The notes below the pieces were generated by a model. It was given only the letters and a program-made list of their open reading frames with translations, was not told where the DNA came from and made no database searches. Shown here piece by piece: positions 1-9,035 of a stretch of DNA of 40,163 nt; position 1 is the stretch's first letter; each line of letters opens with the position of its first letter. The stretch comes from Nitrosomonas sp. (GTDB taxonomy: Bacteria > Pseudomonadota > Gammaproteobacteria > Burkholderiales > Nitrosomonadaceae): assembly GCA_024282035.1 (NCBI GenBank), contig JAMWZR010000021.1, forward strand, positions 1-40,163. Reading direction: 5' to 3'. Made by a program: the position numbers and the translations under genes.

Positions 1-25
1 TAGTATCCTGCGCTCTATTTTCCCC

Positions 26-75
26 TGGTCAAATTTCAGCCGTAATGGGGGGTCAATTTTAAACCGGTATCAACA
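26..75. repeat. Possible terminal repeats of an IS21-family element (edge of window)
   Basis: Two related motifs lie in tandem: one at 26-46 (TGGTCAAATTTCAGCCG) and one at 50-75 (GGGTCAATTTTAAACCGG, then TATCAACA). Repeated GGTCAATTTT-type blocks followed by CGG are typical of the inner terminal repeats of many IS21-group elements, which usually end near a (T)CAACA/TGACA tip. If so, the element body lies left of the window and its tip is near position 75, just downstream of the glycine-zipper gene. No transposase reading frame is visible here, so this rests on motif resemblance only. Confidence 0.35.
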
Positions 76-95
76 GCATTGAGATATTTTTTGAA

Positions 96-446
96 TCAGC
101 AACGCCCCTTTTTTGCTTGTCCAGGCGGGCAATGATATCCAGGATTTGCATTGCGTGGATAAACATTAACTGGATACGCTGGGTAAGCATTACGTGGATA
201 ATTATTATATTGACCTCCAACTGGAGCACTATGACGATGACCCTGATCTGTAGTGATTGCAGTTCCTGCCGATGCTCCCAATGCTCCACCAACAATTGCA
301 CCGTTACGACCACCAAGTTCATTTCCCAGTGCAGCTCCAGCGGCTCCACCAAGTGCCCCACCGACAGCTGCATCAAGCGTGGAGTTATCTGCGCTTACTT
401 CCATAGCAACCAACATCAATATTAGTGATAAGTATTTTAAATTCAT
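96..446 (-). CDS. Secreted glycine-zipper protein, 116 aa
   Basis: This is a small exported protein of unknown role. Residues 1-18 form a signal peptide ending VSA, followed by mature DNS. Residues about 25-65 are a glycine zipper (repeated GGALGGAAGAALG and GGALGASAG units), as in the YMGG/Rick_17kDa-like families that sit in or on envelope membranes. The tail is rich in Tyr, Pro and Asn with repeated YPRNA units and ends CPPGQAKKGRC. There is no lipobox Cys. The ATG at 446 was chosen because AAGGA lies 7 nt upstream and the signal peptide begins there; a TTG six codons further upstream is less likely. An envelope-stability or stress role is only a guess. Confidence 0.75.
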   Translation of the reverse strand: MNLKYLSLILMLVAMEVSADNSTLDAAVGGALGGAAGAALGNELGGRNGAIVGGALGASAGTAITTDQGHRHSAPVGGQYNNYPRNAYPAYPVNVYPRNANPGYHCPPGQAKKGRC

Positions 447-464
447 GGAGTATTCCTTTATCAA

Positions 465-969
465 TAAAGATTAATATTCATGCACTAACGTTACATACCG
501 TTAAAACTTGAGAGTACGTCAGTAATTCATTAATTTTTCTCTTTTTTATATTCCAGCCATCTTTCCAATCCCACACTCAGACCCGCTGGTTTGGTAGCAA
601 GATCCTGCGTTACTGCGGTCGAGCCAAGGCACATGCCTGGCATAATATCCTGCAGACTATGGCGTATAACCTGAAAAGGTTGCCAAGATTGTATGTTGAT
701 TGACAGGCTAAAAATACCGCCCTGATGTTTTCGCTGTTCGGGTTTGCCAATTTGCTGCTGGCCCACCGATGGTTAGGTAGCACAGACAGCCAGTTTGCAT
801 CGTAAAAACAAGAAATGAGGGGAATAATGCAAAAAAATAGCGCAATCCAAACCAGTATATGGCAAATTTTAACCCAATGTCCCAAAACCGCTCACTTAGC
901 CTCTGCTGTGCGATGAATTATTCAGCATTTCCCTAGACTAGATAGCTTGCTCGGTATCTTTTTAGCTGA
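465..969. other. Intergenic stretch with a possible frameshifted gene remnant
   Basis: About 500 bp without a convincing intact gene. On the minus strand two overlapping frames (610-885 and 530-766) could be halves of one broken gene. The first begins MGHWVKICHI with a hydrophobic stretch (LVWIALFFCIIPLI). The second continues in another frame through SLQDIMPGMCLGSTAVTQD and ends in a Lys-rich tail. I do not recognise the protein, and no ribosome site stands out. I see no clear terminator or RNA gene in the rest of the stretch. Confidence 0.3.
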
Positions 970-3300
970 TCATTCTGTAATCAGCACTTCATATTCAGTA
1001 TCTTCCCATTTTTTTTGATCCAACCAGTAGAAAGTAAACTGCACTGTTTCCCCGGCCTTGAGTGCGGTGACCGGTAGATCAACCACGTGCACCTCAAGTC
1101 CCGTATCCCTGGTATTCAGGTCCTGAGCGTCTTTCCATGAATTGATCCCCCAATGCACAAGCGCTGGCGCTCTGAGCGCAACGATCAAATTATCGCCCCG
1201 GCGAATGTGGCGTGGACGATAGCGCGGCCCCCAAATATCATGGTTAATTTGCGGACGTACCCCTTGATAGCGATTCCAAGTAGCGACGGGCCGATCAACC
1301 GGATAGCCGAGTGCACGGCTGTAGCACAGTTTAATAAATTCGCTATGCGCCCAGACAAGCGGCATGACCGAGCCGTTTGGTTTTCCCGGACTCAGATGAC
1401 GTGCGGGAATAGGCGCACTATCCCATACTTGCTCTGGCAGCAAGCCGCCTGTACCAGTCATGGCTGCCATGGCCTCAAGGTAGGGAAGCGGATTTTCCCC
1501 TGCCAAAAGCGCATAATGCCCCCGCTCTCCGGTCAGTAGCGGCCATCCTCGTCCACAGCCGACACCATCGAAAGCGCTGCCATCCTGATGCTCTCCATAG
1601 CCGTCGCCGTTATAGCGATGCCAGACAGGGCCGCTAGGGGTATCAGTTTTCAGCACTTGATCGATGACACTCAGGCTATCGAGAACGCAGGGATCATCTG
1701 CCCGACGCAACCCATAACGCACCAGTTGCAGGAAATCGGTTGCGATCTGTTCATCGGCCGGCAAATTGGGATCCTGTGCGCGGTTCTTGATCAGCACATG
1801 CTCGGCCAAAGCGCCTTCGTGCACCAGCACATCGTTCGGGGCAATGCGTATGTAATAACCTGCAACCCCAAGCTTTTGAGCGAGCGGCGTATCAGTTACG
1901 AATGTCCACTCCTCAAGCCGCGCATTCCAATTATCAGCAAGCAACAACGCAAATTCCCGTGCTTCTCCATCGAGAAAAACGCTGCCCTCAACAAGCGCAG
2001 CAATGGCCACCGCGAGTGTGAAAGTATTGACACCGGAATCCTCCTCCCATCTATCTTGTCCGGTTACCGGGCCTTCACGAGCAATGAAACATAACGCCCG
2101 CTTGACCATATCTTCGCATGGAATGCCTCCCAGCGCGCCGCGTTCGCGTAACGCAGAGGCCAGCAGGACTGGGAAGGCGGCTTCGTCCAGCTGAATTCCT
2201 TGCCAGAAAGCATTCCCTCCAAGCCACTGATTCTGCAACCAGTGCCCATCCGCTTGCTGCGTAGCGATCAGGTAACGCAGTACATCGCGAGCATCTTCAA
2301 GCGAACCCATTGCAACCAGCGCACCTGCGGTTTCTACCAGATCACGGCACCACACCAAGTGATAGCCACCGCGGCTTTGACTATCTTCACCCCAAGGTAC
2401 AGCCAGACTTGCCACCATAGCGCCGCAATAGTTGCGATCCTCATGAACCTTGAGAACCGTACCGGAAAGTGCAAGCATCCGCTGCAAACCAGAAGGTAAA
2501 TCGGGAAGATGGCAACTTTTGAACCATGTCTCCCAAGCTCGGCATTGCGCATCCCAGATTGCCGAGAAATCCTCAAACAAACTGGACATTGCGAGCGTAG
2601 CTGCCGAATTCATCGTGGCTCCAAAACCGAGGGCAAGTGTCGCCTGACTTGGCAATTCGCCCATCAGCGCGACAGCGCCCGGTCCGGCGCTGTCATACTC
2701 CCAGGTCATGCGTCCATGCCGCTTGAAATCCTGCCAGCCGTCACTCTCCTGAGTGCAACCAACCGAACAACGTTTCCAGACATCAGCTCCCGTTTCCCCG
2801 CTCGCCATGAGCGCCAAACCAAAAGGCCCTTGTTCCGCCTGCAGGACTCTGCGCCCGTTGTGTTCAGCAACGAAAGCCAGATTTTTTTCCGCATCACCGC
2901 CCAAGCGGGTCGACAAAAGCGCATAAGGGCGCAGACTCGCATCACCCTCCAATTTGTAACGCAGCAGGAGCACATCCCGCCGCTGCGACGGGCAAATTTG
3001 CAAAGTGAAGGTAAAGCGTGTGTGCCGATGCACAATCTCAACAGCTGGTACGTAGGGCTTTGGCAAGCTGATTCGATAATCTCCAAGACGTCGGAGTTCT
3101 ACCCAGAATCCTTGGTCATCCGCGATAATGAAACCAAGGTCTCTGATTTGAGGAATATCGATACGCGGGTAATAAATTTCGGTAACAATACCTTCTGCGA
3201 CAGTAAACCACAGACGTGACGATCCAAGGCTAGTGCCGACCATATCTTTGCCGGCGTTAGCCCAGGTTGGATAGGAGAAAGTAGCTTGAGGTGCTCGCAT
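970..3300 (-). CDS. Glucoamylase (GH15, glucan 1,4-alpha-glucosidase), 776 aa
   Basis: The enzyme releases glucose from the non-reducing ends of alpha-1,4 (and alpha-1,6) glucans such as glycogen or starch. The N-terminal third (about 1-260) fits the glucodextranase-like beta-sandwich of prokaryotic GH15 enzymes; the rest is the (alpha/alpha)6 barrel. Visible catalytic signatures are GYHLVWCRDL (312-321), RWEEDSG (417-423, general-acid Glu) and LPEQVWD (621-627, general-base Glu). No signal peptide is seen, so it probably acts in the cytoplasm on stored glucan. The ATG at 3300 is preferred because AAGGA lies 5 nt upstream; a TTG at 3363 gives a longer frame without family-like sequence. It is last in the minus-strand carbon block, separated from tkt by a MITE, so it may have its own promoter. 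Confidence 0.9.
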   Translation of the reverse strand: MRAPQATFSYPTWANAGKDMVGTSLGSSRLWFTVAEGIVTEIYYPRIDIPQIRDLGFIIADDQGFWVELRRLGDYRISLPKPYVPAVEIVHRHTRFTFTLQICPSQRRDVLLLRYKLEGDASLRPYALLSTRLGGDAEKNLAFVAEHNGRRVLQAEQGPFGLALMASGETGADVWKRCSVGCTQESDGWQDFKRHGRMTWEYDSAGPGAVALMGELPSQATLALGFGATMNSAATLAMSSLFEDFSAIWDAQCRAWETWFKSCHLPDLPSGLQRMLALSGTVLKVHEDRNYCGAMVASLAVPWGEDSQSRGGYHLVWCRDLVETAGALVAMGSLEDARDVLRYLIATQQADGHWLQNQWLGGNAFWQGIQLDEAAFPVLLASALRERGALGGIPCEDMVKRALCFIAREGPVTGQDRWEEDSGVNTFTLAVAIAALVEGSVFLDGEAREFALLLADNWNARLEEWTFVTDTPLAQKLGVAGYYIRIAPNDVLVHEGALAEHVLIKNRAQDPNLPADEQIATDFLQLVRYGLRRADDPCVLDSLSVIDQVLKTDTPSGPVWHRYNGDGYGEHQDGSAFDGVGCGRGWPLLTGERGHYALLAGENPLPYLEAMAAMTGTGGLLPEQVWDSAPIPARHLSPGKPNGSVMPLVWAHSEFIKLCYSRALGYPVDRPVATWNRYQGVRPQINHDIWGPRYRPRHIRRGDNLIVALRAPALVHWGINSWKDAQDLNTRDTGLEVHVVDLPVTALKAGETVQFTFYWLDQKKWEDTEYEVLITE

Positions 3301-3441
3301 AGGATTCCTTGTACAATTCACCAGAAAATCAGCTTCGTTGGACGAATAGTTTGATCCCTCCAAAGAGTTGGTGCAAAAATCGTCGACAACAACTCAAGAA
3401 TGATGATTCTCATGAGATTGGCGATCGTTAAATTTTGCTTT

Positions 3442-3584
3442 GGAAACGCTGATTAATTGACTGTACGAGCAAATCACTTCGTTGCGCGGTACTCGCTCCC
3501 TCGCCTATCATGTTGATATGTCTCGGTTGCTGCATTCCGTGCGCCTCGTGCTTCATCTCGTTCGCCGAATTAATCAGCGTTTCC
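3442..3584 (+). mobile_element. MITE-like element, copy 1 (143 bp)
   Basis: A 143-bp non-coding element bounded by perfect 17-bp terminal inverted repeats (GGAAACGCTGATTAATT), which extend imperfectly to about 28 bp through a shared ACGAG block. It is the reverse complement of the copy at 9545-9687 with three mismatches by eye. Flanks are CTTT and CTAT, an imperfect 4-bp duplication. It sits directly after the transketolase stop codon, whose TAG lies in the right flank at 3585-3587. It contains no transposase and must have been mobilised in trans. The GGAA tip and CTAA-like target suggest an IS5-group partner, which is an inference. Confidence 0.88.
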
Positions 3585-5642
3585 CTATGTCTTTCTCAAC
3601 ATTTCTTTTGCCATTGTTACCAGCCGTTCCGGCTCGAAGCCGAATTTTCTCTGCAGTTCCTTCAGCGGAGCTGAAGCGCCGAAAGTCTGCATGCCGATAA
3701 TGCGACCGTTATTGCCCACATAGCGCTCCCAACCGAAGGTGGATGCCTGCTCAATCGCAATCCGTGCCTGCACAGCCGGAGGTAGTACGTTATCGCGGTA
3801 TTCCTGTGTTTGATGCTCGAAAATATCCCATGATGGCATGGACACCACACGGGAGCGGATACCTTCGCTACTGAGCGTTTCATGCGCCTGCACGGCAAGG
3901 CTGAGCTCGCTGCCGGTTGCGATCAGTATCATCTCCGGCTGCCCGTCTGGCGCGTCAGCGAATATATAGGCTCCGCAAGCCACACCGGAAGCTGGTGCAT
4001 ATTTGCTGCGATCCAGTGTCGGAAGCGCCTGGCGCGACAATACCAAGACAGCCGGACGGTGACGTAACTGCATGATGACACGATATGCCTCGATCACTTC
4101 ATTGGCATCGCCGGGACGTAACAGTGTCAGGCCGGGAATGGCGCGCAAAGAAGCAAGTTGCTCGACTGGCTGATGTGTCGGACCATCTTCTCCGTCGCCC
4201 ATGGCGTCATGAGTAAATACAAAGATAGTCGGCAATTCCATCAGGGCCGACAAACGAATCGTAGGCCGTGCATAGTCGCTGAAAATGAAGAAAGTAGCGC
4301 CGTAAGGCCGCAGCTTAGATAACGACAAGCCGTTCACGATCGCGCACATGGCATGCTCGCGGATGCCGAAGTGCAGATTCTTTCCTCCTGGTGTGTTGAC
4401 CTGAATATCTTCCGCCCCTAGGTAGGTCAGCAAGGTTTTATTGGACGAACCCAAATCAGCAGAACCGCCGAGCAGCCAAGGAATGTTCTGCGCCAGCACA
4501 TTCAACGCCTTACCAGAGACTTCCCGTCCTGCCAATCCCTTTGGATCTGCGGGAAACACCGGCAGGTCACGGTCCCATCCAACCGGCAATTCGCGTCGCT
4601 GCATCTGCTCGATTTGAACGGCAAGTTCAGGGTACTGGCTGCGATACTCAGCGAACAGATTTGTCCAGGCACAGCGTGCTGATGCACCGCGTATGCCAAT
4701 GCCATCAGCAAAATGCTCGCGTACCCCTGCCGGCACTAGGAATTGCGCATCCTCAGGCCAACCGTAGGCGCGTTTGACAGACCGAACTTCATCCGGGCCG
4801 AGCGGTTCACCGTGAGCTGCGGCGGTATCCTGCCGATGCGGTGAACCGTAACCAATGTGGCTATCGAGGATGATGAGCGTGGGCCTGTCTTTGGTTTTAC
4901 GGAATACTTTCAGAGCATGATCGATTTGTTCGATGTCGTTGGCATCCCCCAATCGTAGGACATTCCAATGATAGCTGAGGAATCGCGTCGCCACATCTTC
5001 GGTAAACGTAAGCTGCGTGCTGCCTTCGATAGTGATGTGATTATTGTCATAGATCCAGCAAAGATTATCGAGGCCAAGATGACCGGCCAATGAAGCTGCC
5101 TCTGATCCTACGCCCTCCATCAGGTCTCCATCGCCACAGATAGCGTAGATATCATAGTCGAAGATGTTGAAATCCGATTTGTTATAACGGCTTGCAAGCC
5201 ATTTTTCGGCAACTGCCATGCCGACGCTGGTTGCTATACCTTGTCCGAGCGGACCCGTGGTGGTCTCTACGCCGGATACCCAGTGGTACTCAGGGTGACC
5301 GGGCGCTTTACTGCCCAGTTGTCGGAAACGGCGGATATCCTCCAGCGTCACCGAAGGCTGGCCCAATCTCTCGTAATCCGCGTTAACCGCGCGCGTACCC
5401 GTCAGATACAGCACCGACCATAACAGCATCGACGCGTGTCCATTCGACAACACAAATCGATCTCGATTGGGCCAGATCGGATCCTGCGGATCGAATCGCA
5501 TAATGCGATTCCAAAGTGTGTATACCAGGGGCGCAAGCGCCATTGGTGTACCGGGATGGCCAGAATTAGCCGCTTGCACAGCGTCTATCGACAGCGTACG
5601 GATAGTGTTGATGGATAGTAGGTCGAGTTCAGCATCGGTCAT
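3585..5642 (-). CDS. tkt: Transketolase, 685 aa
   Basis: A thiamine-diphosphate enzyme that moves two-carbon ketol units between sugar phosphates in the pentose phosphate and Calvin cycles. Seen in the sequence: SGHPGTPM (27-34), SNGHASML (66-73), the ThDP/metal motif GDGDLMEG (170-177) continuing into WIYDNNHITIEG, the pyrimidine-domain motif DGPTHQPVEQLASLR, and a C-terminal GSELSLAVQA. Length is normal for the family. The ATG at 5642 was chosen because GGGAGG lies 8 nt upstream; the TTG at 5657 overlaps that site. It follows ppgK by 90 bp on the same strand. The TAG stop touches MITE copy 1, so anything read through into the glucoamylase gene must cross the element. Confidence 0.97.
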   Translation of the reverse strand: MTDAELDLLSINTIRTLSIDAVQAANSGHPGTPMALAPLVYTLWNRIMRFDPQDPIWPNRDRFVLSNGHASMLLWSVLYLTGTRAVNADYERLGQPSVTLEDIRRFRQLGSKAPGHPEYHWVSGVETTTGPLGQGIATSVGMAVAEKWLASRYNKSDFNIFDYDIYAICGDGDLMEGVGSEAASLAGHLGLDNLCWIYDNNHITIEGSTQLTFTEDVATRFLSYHWNVLRLGDANDIEQIDHALKVFRKTKDRPTLIILDSHIGYGSPHRQDTAAAHGEPLGPDEVRSVKRAYGWPEDAQFLVPAGVREHFADGIGIRGASARCAWTNLFAEYRSQYPELAVQIEQMQRRELPVGWDRDLPVFPADPKGLAGREVSGKALNVLAQNIPWLLGGSADLGSSNKTLLTYLGAEDIQVNTPGGKNLHFGIREHAMCAIVNGLSLSKLRPYGATFFIFSDYARPTIRLSALMELPTIFVFTHDAMGDGEDGPTHQPVEQLASLRAIPGLTLLRPGDANEVIEAYRVIMQLRHRPAVLVLSRQALPTLDRSKYAPASGVACGAYIFADAPDGQPEMILIATGSELSLAVQAHETLSSEGIRSRVVSMPSWDIFEHQTQEYRDNVLPPAVQARIAIEQASTFGWERYVGNNGRIIGMQTFGASAPLKELQRKFGFEPERLVTMAKEMLRKT

Positions 5643-5649
5643 GCGCTTT

Positions 5650-5654
5650 CCTCC
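5650..5654 (-). promoter_or_regulatory. Shine-Dalgarno GGAGG deciding the tkt start
   Basis: GGAGG 7-8 nt before the ATG at 5642 fixes that codon as the transketolase start. The in-frame TTG at 5657 would put the site inside the coding region. Confidence 0.8.
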
Positions 5655-5732
5655 CAACTGTCAGGTTACTGCACGTTTTAATGGAAAATAATTTTTCATG
5701 ATCGAAAACCGGGATGCTTTCGGAATTTTAGA

Positions 5733-6440
5733 TTAAATGCCAATTTTCCCCCGCATGGAGGTATCCCATAGACGCAAACCGCCAATAAAGGCTTTATCAT
5801 TGTCACCCACGCGCAGATCCGGAGGAAGCTTCTTGAGCTTTCTAAACTCTTTAGCGTTTCCACCCCCTAACACGACATAATCGGCTTCAAGAGCGGATTT
5901 CAATTTATCAGCAACCTTGAATACATGCCGACGCCATTTTTTCTTACCCATTTTTTCCAATCCGCACCGGCCCAAATAGTCTTCGTATGTTTTTCCATGT
6001 TTGTAAGGCTGATGGGCCAATTCCATGGGCTCGAGCATCCCATCCACTACCATCGCCGACCCCAGCCCTGTGCCCAGCCCAAGAAAGAGCATGCGTCCCT
6101 GATCATAGCTGCCGAGTGCCTGCATAACGGCATCATTAATCAGTTTTGTGGGGCAACCGAATGATTTCCGGAAATCAAAACCAACCCAACCAGGACCGAG
6201 ATTAAATGGATCATGAACCGGACGCCCACCAATTACGACGCCTGGATAACCAATCGATACACGATCGTATTTACAATCTTGTGTCGCATCCTTGACCTTA
6301 TTGACCATCTGTTTCGGAGTCAGCGCTGGGCCGGACGGCAGCTTGAGTGACCGATTATGTCCGGTTACCAATATCTTGATATGTGTTCCGCCCACATCAA
6401 TGACAAGAATGGTATGAGATGTTTGTGTTTTCATAACCAC
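5733..6440 (-). CDS. ppgK: Polyphosphate glucokinase (ROK family), 235 aa
   Basis: Phosphorylates glucose to glucose-6-phosphate using inorganic polyphosphate (and often ATP). The sequence has the ROK phosphate-1 motif DVGGTHIK (15-22), catalytic Asp103 in NDA, the phosphate-2 motif GLGTGLGSAM (121-130), and the block TYEDYLG..GLEKMGKKKWRRHV (151-173) that I associate with polyphosphate-dependent glucokinases rather than ordinary ROK kinases. VVLGGGNAK and a GGLRLW tail also fit. It is slightly short for the group. The start is ambiguous: GTG at 6440 has GAGG 7 nt upstream, while an ATG two codons later (6434) is possible. It lies between zwf and tkt on the same strand, so its product feeds directly into zwf. 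Confidence 0.87.
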   Translation of the reverse strand: MVMKTQTSHTILVIDVGGTHIKILVTGHNRSLKLPSGPALTPKQMVNKVKDATQDCKYDRVSIGYPGVVIGGRPVHDPFNLGPGWVGFDFRKSFGCPTKLINDAVMQALGSYDQGRMLFLGLGTGLGSAMVVDGMLEPMELAHQPYKHGKTYEDYLGRCGLEKMGKKKWRRHVFKVADKLKSALEADYVVLGGGNAKEFRKLKKLPPDLRVGDNDKAFIGGLRLWDTSMRGKIGI

Positions 6441-6598
6441 TTACTTCCCTCAAAACACTGCCCGAGCATATTTGTCCCGGTGAGCGGCCATTGATCGATT
6501 CCATTCTCATATTCCAGAAAAACCGGCAGCAATGTGTCAATCATGGATGATTTTACCGAAAAGGCTGGCATCTTAAATTATCCGCGCTCTGAGTTACG

Positions 6599-8011
6599 TT
6601 ACTTAGTTACAGGATTAAATCTGGGATTATGCCATCCGCCGTCAGCTTTGATTAACTCATCAGCTTCCTGCGGCCCCCAGCTACCGGCTTTATATCGGCG
6701 AACTGGCTGATGCTGCGTCAGAACTTTGTCAAGAACCGCCCACGCAGCTTCTACCGCATCCTGCCGAGTAAAAAGCAGACCATTACCGGCCAATGCATCG
6801 CCCAGAAGCCGTTCATAGGGCATTTGTTCATCTGGTTGAGCATTAAGCAAATAAAGCTCTTTTTGGTCGCCAATGAACTCCTCTCCCACACGTTTTACAC
6901 GCGCTGCCAGCGCAATAGCGGGACACGGAAATAACTTGAAACGTAAATAATTAGCCCGGCCGGTCACTGGCCAAGCATCTTCGAACAATTTCTGAGGCGG
7001 TGCCTTGAACTGTACGAGAACCTCTGCAGCGCTCTCGGCCAAATATTTTCCCGAACGCAGGTACCACGGCACGCCCTCCCAACGCCAAGAATCAATGCTT
7101 AGACGCAGGGCACAATATGTCTCTGTATCAGAATCTTTAGCAACACCAGGTTCCTGCAGATAGCCCTCAAACTGACCTCTTACCAAATCTTCCGGCTTGA
7201 GTGCATGCATCGCTTGAAATACTTTGACTTTTTCGTTTCGCTGCGCTTCAAAATCCCGCCCAGCAGGCGGCTCCATCGCCAAAAGCGCTACTACCTGAAA
7301 TAAATGATTTTGAACCACGTCGCGCAAGCAGCCGACTTGATCGTAAAAATTGCCTCGGCCTTCTACGCCGAAATCCTCCGCAAGAGTAATCTGGACACTC
7401 GCCACATAGTTGCGATTCCAGATCGGTTCCAGGAACGAGTTCGCAAATCGGAAATACAGGATATTTTCAATGGCTTCCTTGCCCAGAAAATGGTCGATGC
7501 GAAAGATTGAAGTTTCCGGAAAAACCAAATGCGCGGCGTCATTAAGTTCGCGTGCCGAAGCTAAATCACGCCCGAAGGGCTTTTCCACGATGATGCGGGC
7601 ATGCTCAGTCAAACCGGCGGAACCAATATCCTTGATCACTGCCGCAAAGAAAGCGGGCGGAATAGCCAGATAGAAGGTTGGATGCACAGCACCATCAAGC
7701 GCTTGCTTGAGTGCTTGAAACGTCTGCGGATTTTTATAGTCGCCATCGACGTAGCGCAGCAACGAGAGCAATTGGTTCAGGGCATTGGCGTCGATGTCCT
7801 TAAAGACATGTGTTATTCCGTCTTTTGCCCGGTCGCGCAGTTGCGCCAAATTCCAGCCTGAAAAACCCACACCTATGACCGGAATCTTTAACACGCCCCG
7901 CTTGACCATCTGATAGAGCGAAGGAAATATCTTCTTATGGGCAAGATCACCCGTCGCGCCAAAAAACACCAATGCGTCAGATGGTATTAAATTGCTGTTA
8001 AGCTCGCTCAT
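6599..8011 (-). CDS. zwf: Glucose-6-phosphate 1-dehydrogenase, 470 aa
   Basis: Oxidises glucose-6-phosphate to 6-phosphogluconolactone with reduction of NAD(P), the entry step of the oxidative pentose phosphate pathway. The N-terminus carries the dinucleotide fold motif [10 protein letters not shown] (about 18-27), and the substrate/catalytic motif RIDHFLGK (171-178) contains the expected His. [11 protein letters not shown] just before it is also characteristic. I place the start at ATG 8011, one base after the gnd TGA, which implies translational coupling and gives normal family length. ATGs at 8023 and 8041, inside gnd, are alternatives because no strong Shine-Dalgarno decides. No phosphogluconolactonase gene sits beside it. 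Confidence 0.96.
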   Translation of the reverse strand: MSELNSNLIPSDALVFFGATGDLAHKKIFPSLYQMVKRGVLKIPVIGVGFSGWNLAQLRDRAKDGITHVFKDIDANALNQLLSLLRYVDGDYKNPQTFQALKQALDGAVHPTFYLAIPPAFFAAVIKDIGSAGLTEHARIIVEKPFGRDLASARELNDAAHLVFPETSIFRIDHFLGKEAIENILYFRFANSFLEPIWNRNYVASVQITLAEDFGVEGRGNFYDQVGCLRDVVQNHLFQVVALLAMEPPAGRDFEAQRNEKVKVFQAMHALKPEDLVRGQFEGYLQEPGVAKDSDTETYCALRLSIDSWRWEGVPWYLRSGKYLAESAAEVLVQFKAPPQKLFEDAWPVTGRANYLRFKLFPCPAIALAARVKRVGEEFIGDQKELYLLNAQPDEQMPYERLLGDALAGNGLLFTRQDAVEAAWAVLDKVLTQHQPVRRYKAGSWGPQEADELIKADGGWHNPRFNPVTK

Positions 8012-8012
8012 G

Positions 8013-9035
8013 TCATGAGCCATCTGTGTGCTTTTCGTCATGACCGCCAAACTGCTTGCGCATAGCCGAGAGAATCCGGTCGGCGTAATTGGCCTCTCCT
8101 TGGGACTCGAAGCGCCCGAATAACGCAGCGCTGATGACCGGCGCCGGCACACCTTCGTCGACGGCGGCCAGCGTAGTCCAGCGCCCCTCGCCCGAATCCG
8201 ATACGCGCCCGGAAAACTGCTTCAGCTCCGCATCCTCGACCAGCGCAGCTGCGGTTAAATCAAGCAACCAGGATGAAATCACGCTGCCCCGACGCCAAAC
8301 TTCGGCTACTTTACCGATGTCGATGGGGTATTGGTACGCTTCGGGATCACGTAGCGGAGTGGTTTCGGCATCCTGAGTTCTGGGACGCAAACCAACATCG
8401 GCGTGTTTGAGAATATTGAGTCCTTCGGCATACGCCGCCATCAGGGCATATTCGATGCCGTTGTGAACCATTTTCACGAAGTGGCCTGCGCCGACCGGGC
8501 CACAGTGCAGGTAGCCCTGTTCTTCGGCACCGGCTGTGCCATCGCGACCGATTGTACGTGTGGCGGCGGCAAAGCCTGGCGCAATGCTCCTGAAGATCGG
8601 GTCGAGATGCCGGATGACGTCATCCTCTCCACCGATCATCAAGCAATATCCGCGTTCTAACCCAAATATACCGCCACTGGTACCACAATCGACGAAGTGG
8701 ATACCGCGTGTTATGAGTGCTTTGGCGCGCACTTGATCATCACGATAATAACTGTTGCCGCCATCTATAACGATATCGCCGGCGGAAAGCAATGGCGCCA
8801 GATCCGAAACCGTCCTGCCGGTGACACCTGCAGGAACCATTACCCAAACAACACGAGGCTGTGAGAGTTTAGCAACGAAATCATCGAACGAAGCGGCCTG
8901 CAGAATATTAGGACCAGTAAGCGTCTTGACGGCTTCGGCATTGACGTCATACACCACGCACGAATGGCCGTCTTTGGTTAAGCGCCGAACCAGGTTGGCT
9001 CCCATACGTCCAAGACCAATCATTCCAAGTTGCAT
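8013..9035 (-). CDS. gnd: 6-phosphogluconate dehydrogenase (decarboxylating, short form), 340 aa
   Basis: Converts 6-phosphogluconate to ribulose-5-phosphate and CO2. Visible features are the Rossmann motif GLGRMG (7-12), [11 protein letters not shown] (90-100), [13 protein letters not shown] (117-129), and the catalytic [11 protein letters not shown] with Lys188 and Asn192. The length matches the short GndA/YqeC-like class, which is often NAD-preferring, not the 470-residue E. coli type. AAGGAG stands 8 nt before the ATG at 9035. It is first in the minus-strand carbon block and its stop abuts the zwf start, so the two are surely co-transcribed; the promoter should lie in the 9036-9544 spacer. 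Confidence 0.95.
   Translation of the reverse strand: MQLGMIGLGRMGANLVRRLTKDGHSCVVYDVNAEAVKTLTGPNILQAASFDDFVAKLSQPRVVWVMVPAGVTGRTVSDLAPLLSAGDIVIDGGNSYYRDDQVRAKALITRGIHFVDCGTSGGIFGLERGYCLMIGGEDDVIRHLDPIFRSIAPGFAAATRTIGRDGTAGAEEQGYLHCGPVGAGHFVKMVHNGIEYALMAAYAEGLNILKHADVGLRPRTQDAETTPLRDPEAYQYPIDIGKVAEVWRRGSVISSWLLDLTAAALVEDAELKQFSGRVSDSGEGRWTTLAAVDEGVPAPVISAALFGRFESQGEANYADRILSAMRKQFGGHDEKHTDGS

Noticed and set aside
117-425. Plus-strand Cys/Ser/Ile-rich frame opposite the glycine-zipper gene
   Set aside because: Composition is that of antisense to Gly/Ala repeats; the minus strand has a signal peptide and a ribosome site.
2509-3219. 236-codon plus-strand frame opposite the glucoamylase gene
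   Set aside because: Antisense shadow of a confidently assigned GH15 gene, with no motif or ribosome site of its own.
3442-3584. MITE copy 1 considered as a bidirectional terminator or small RNA
   Set aside because: A 98%-identical inverted second copy with a perfect 4-bp duplication shows it is a transposable unit, though it may still influence transcription.
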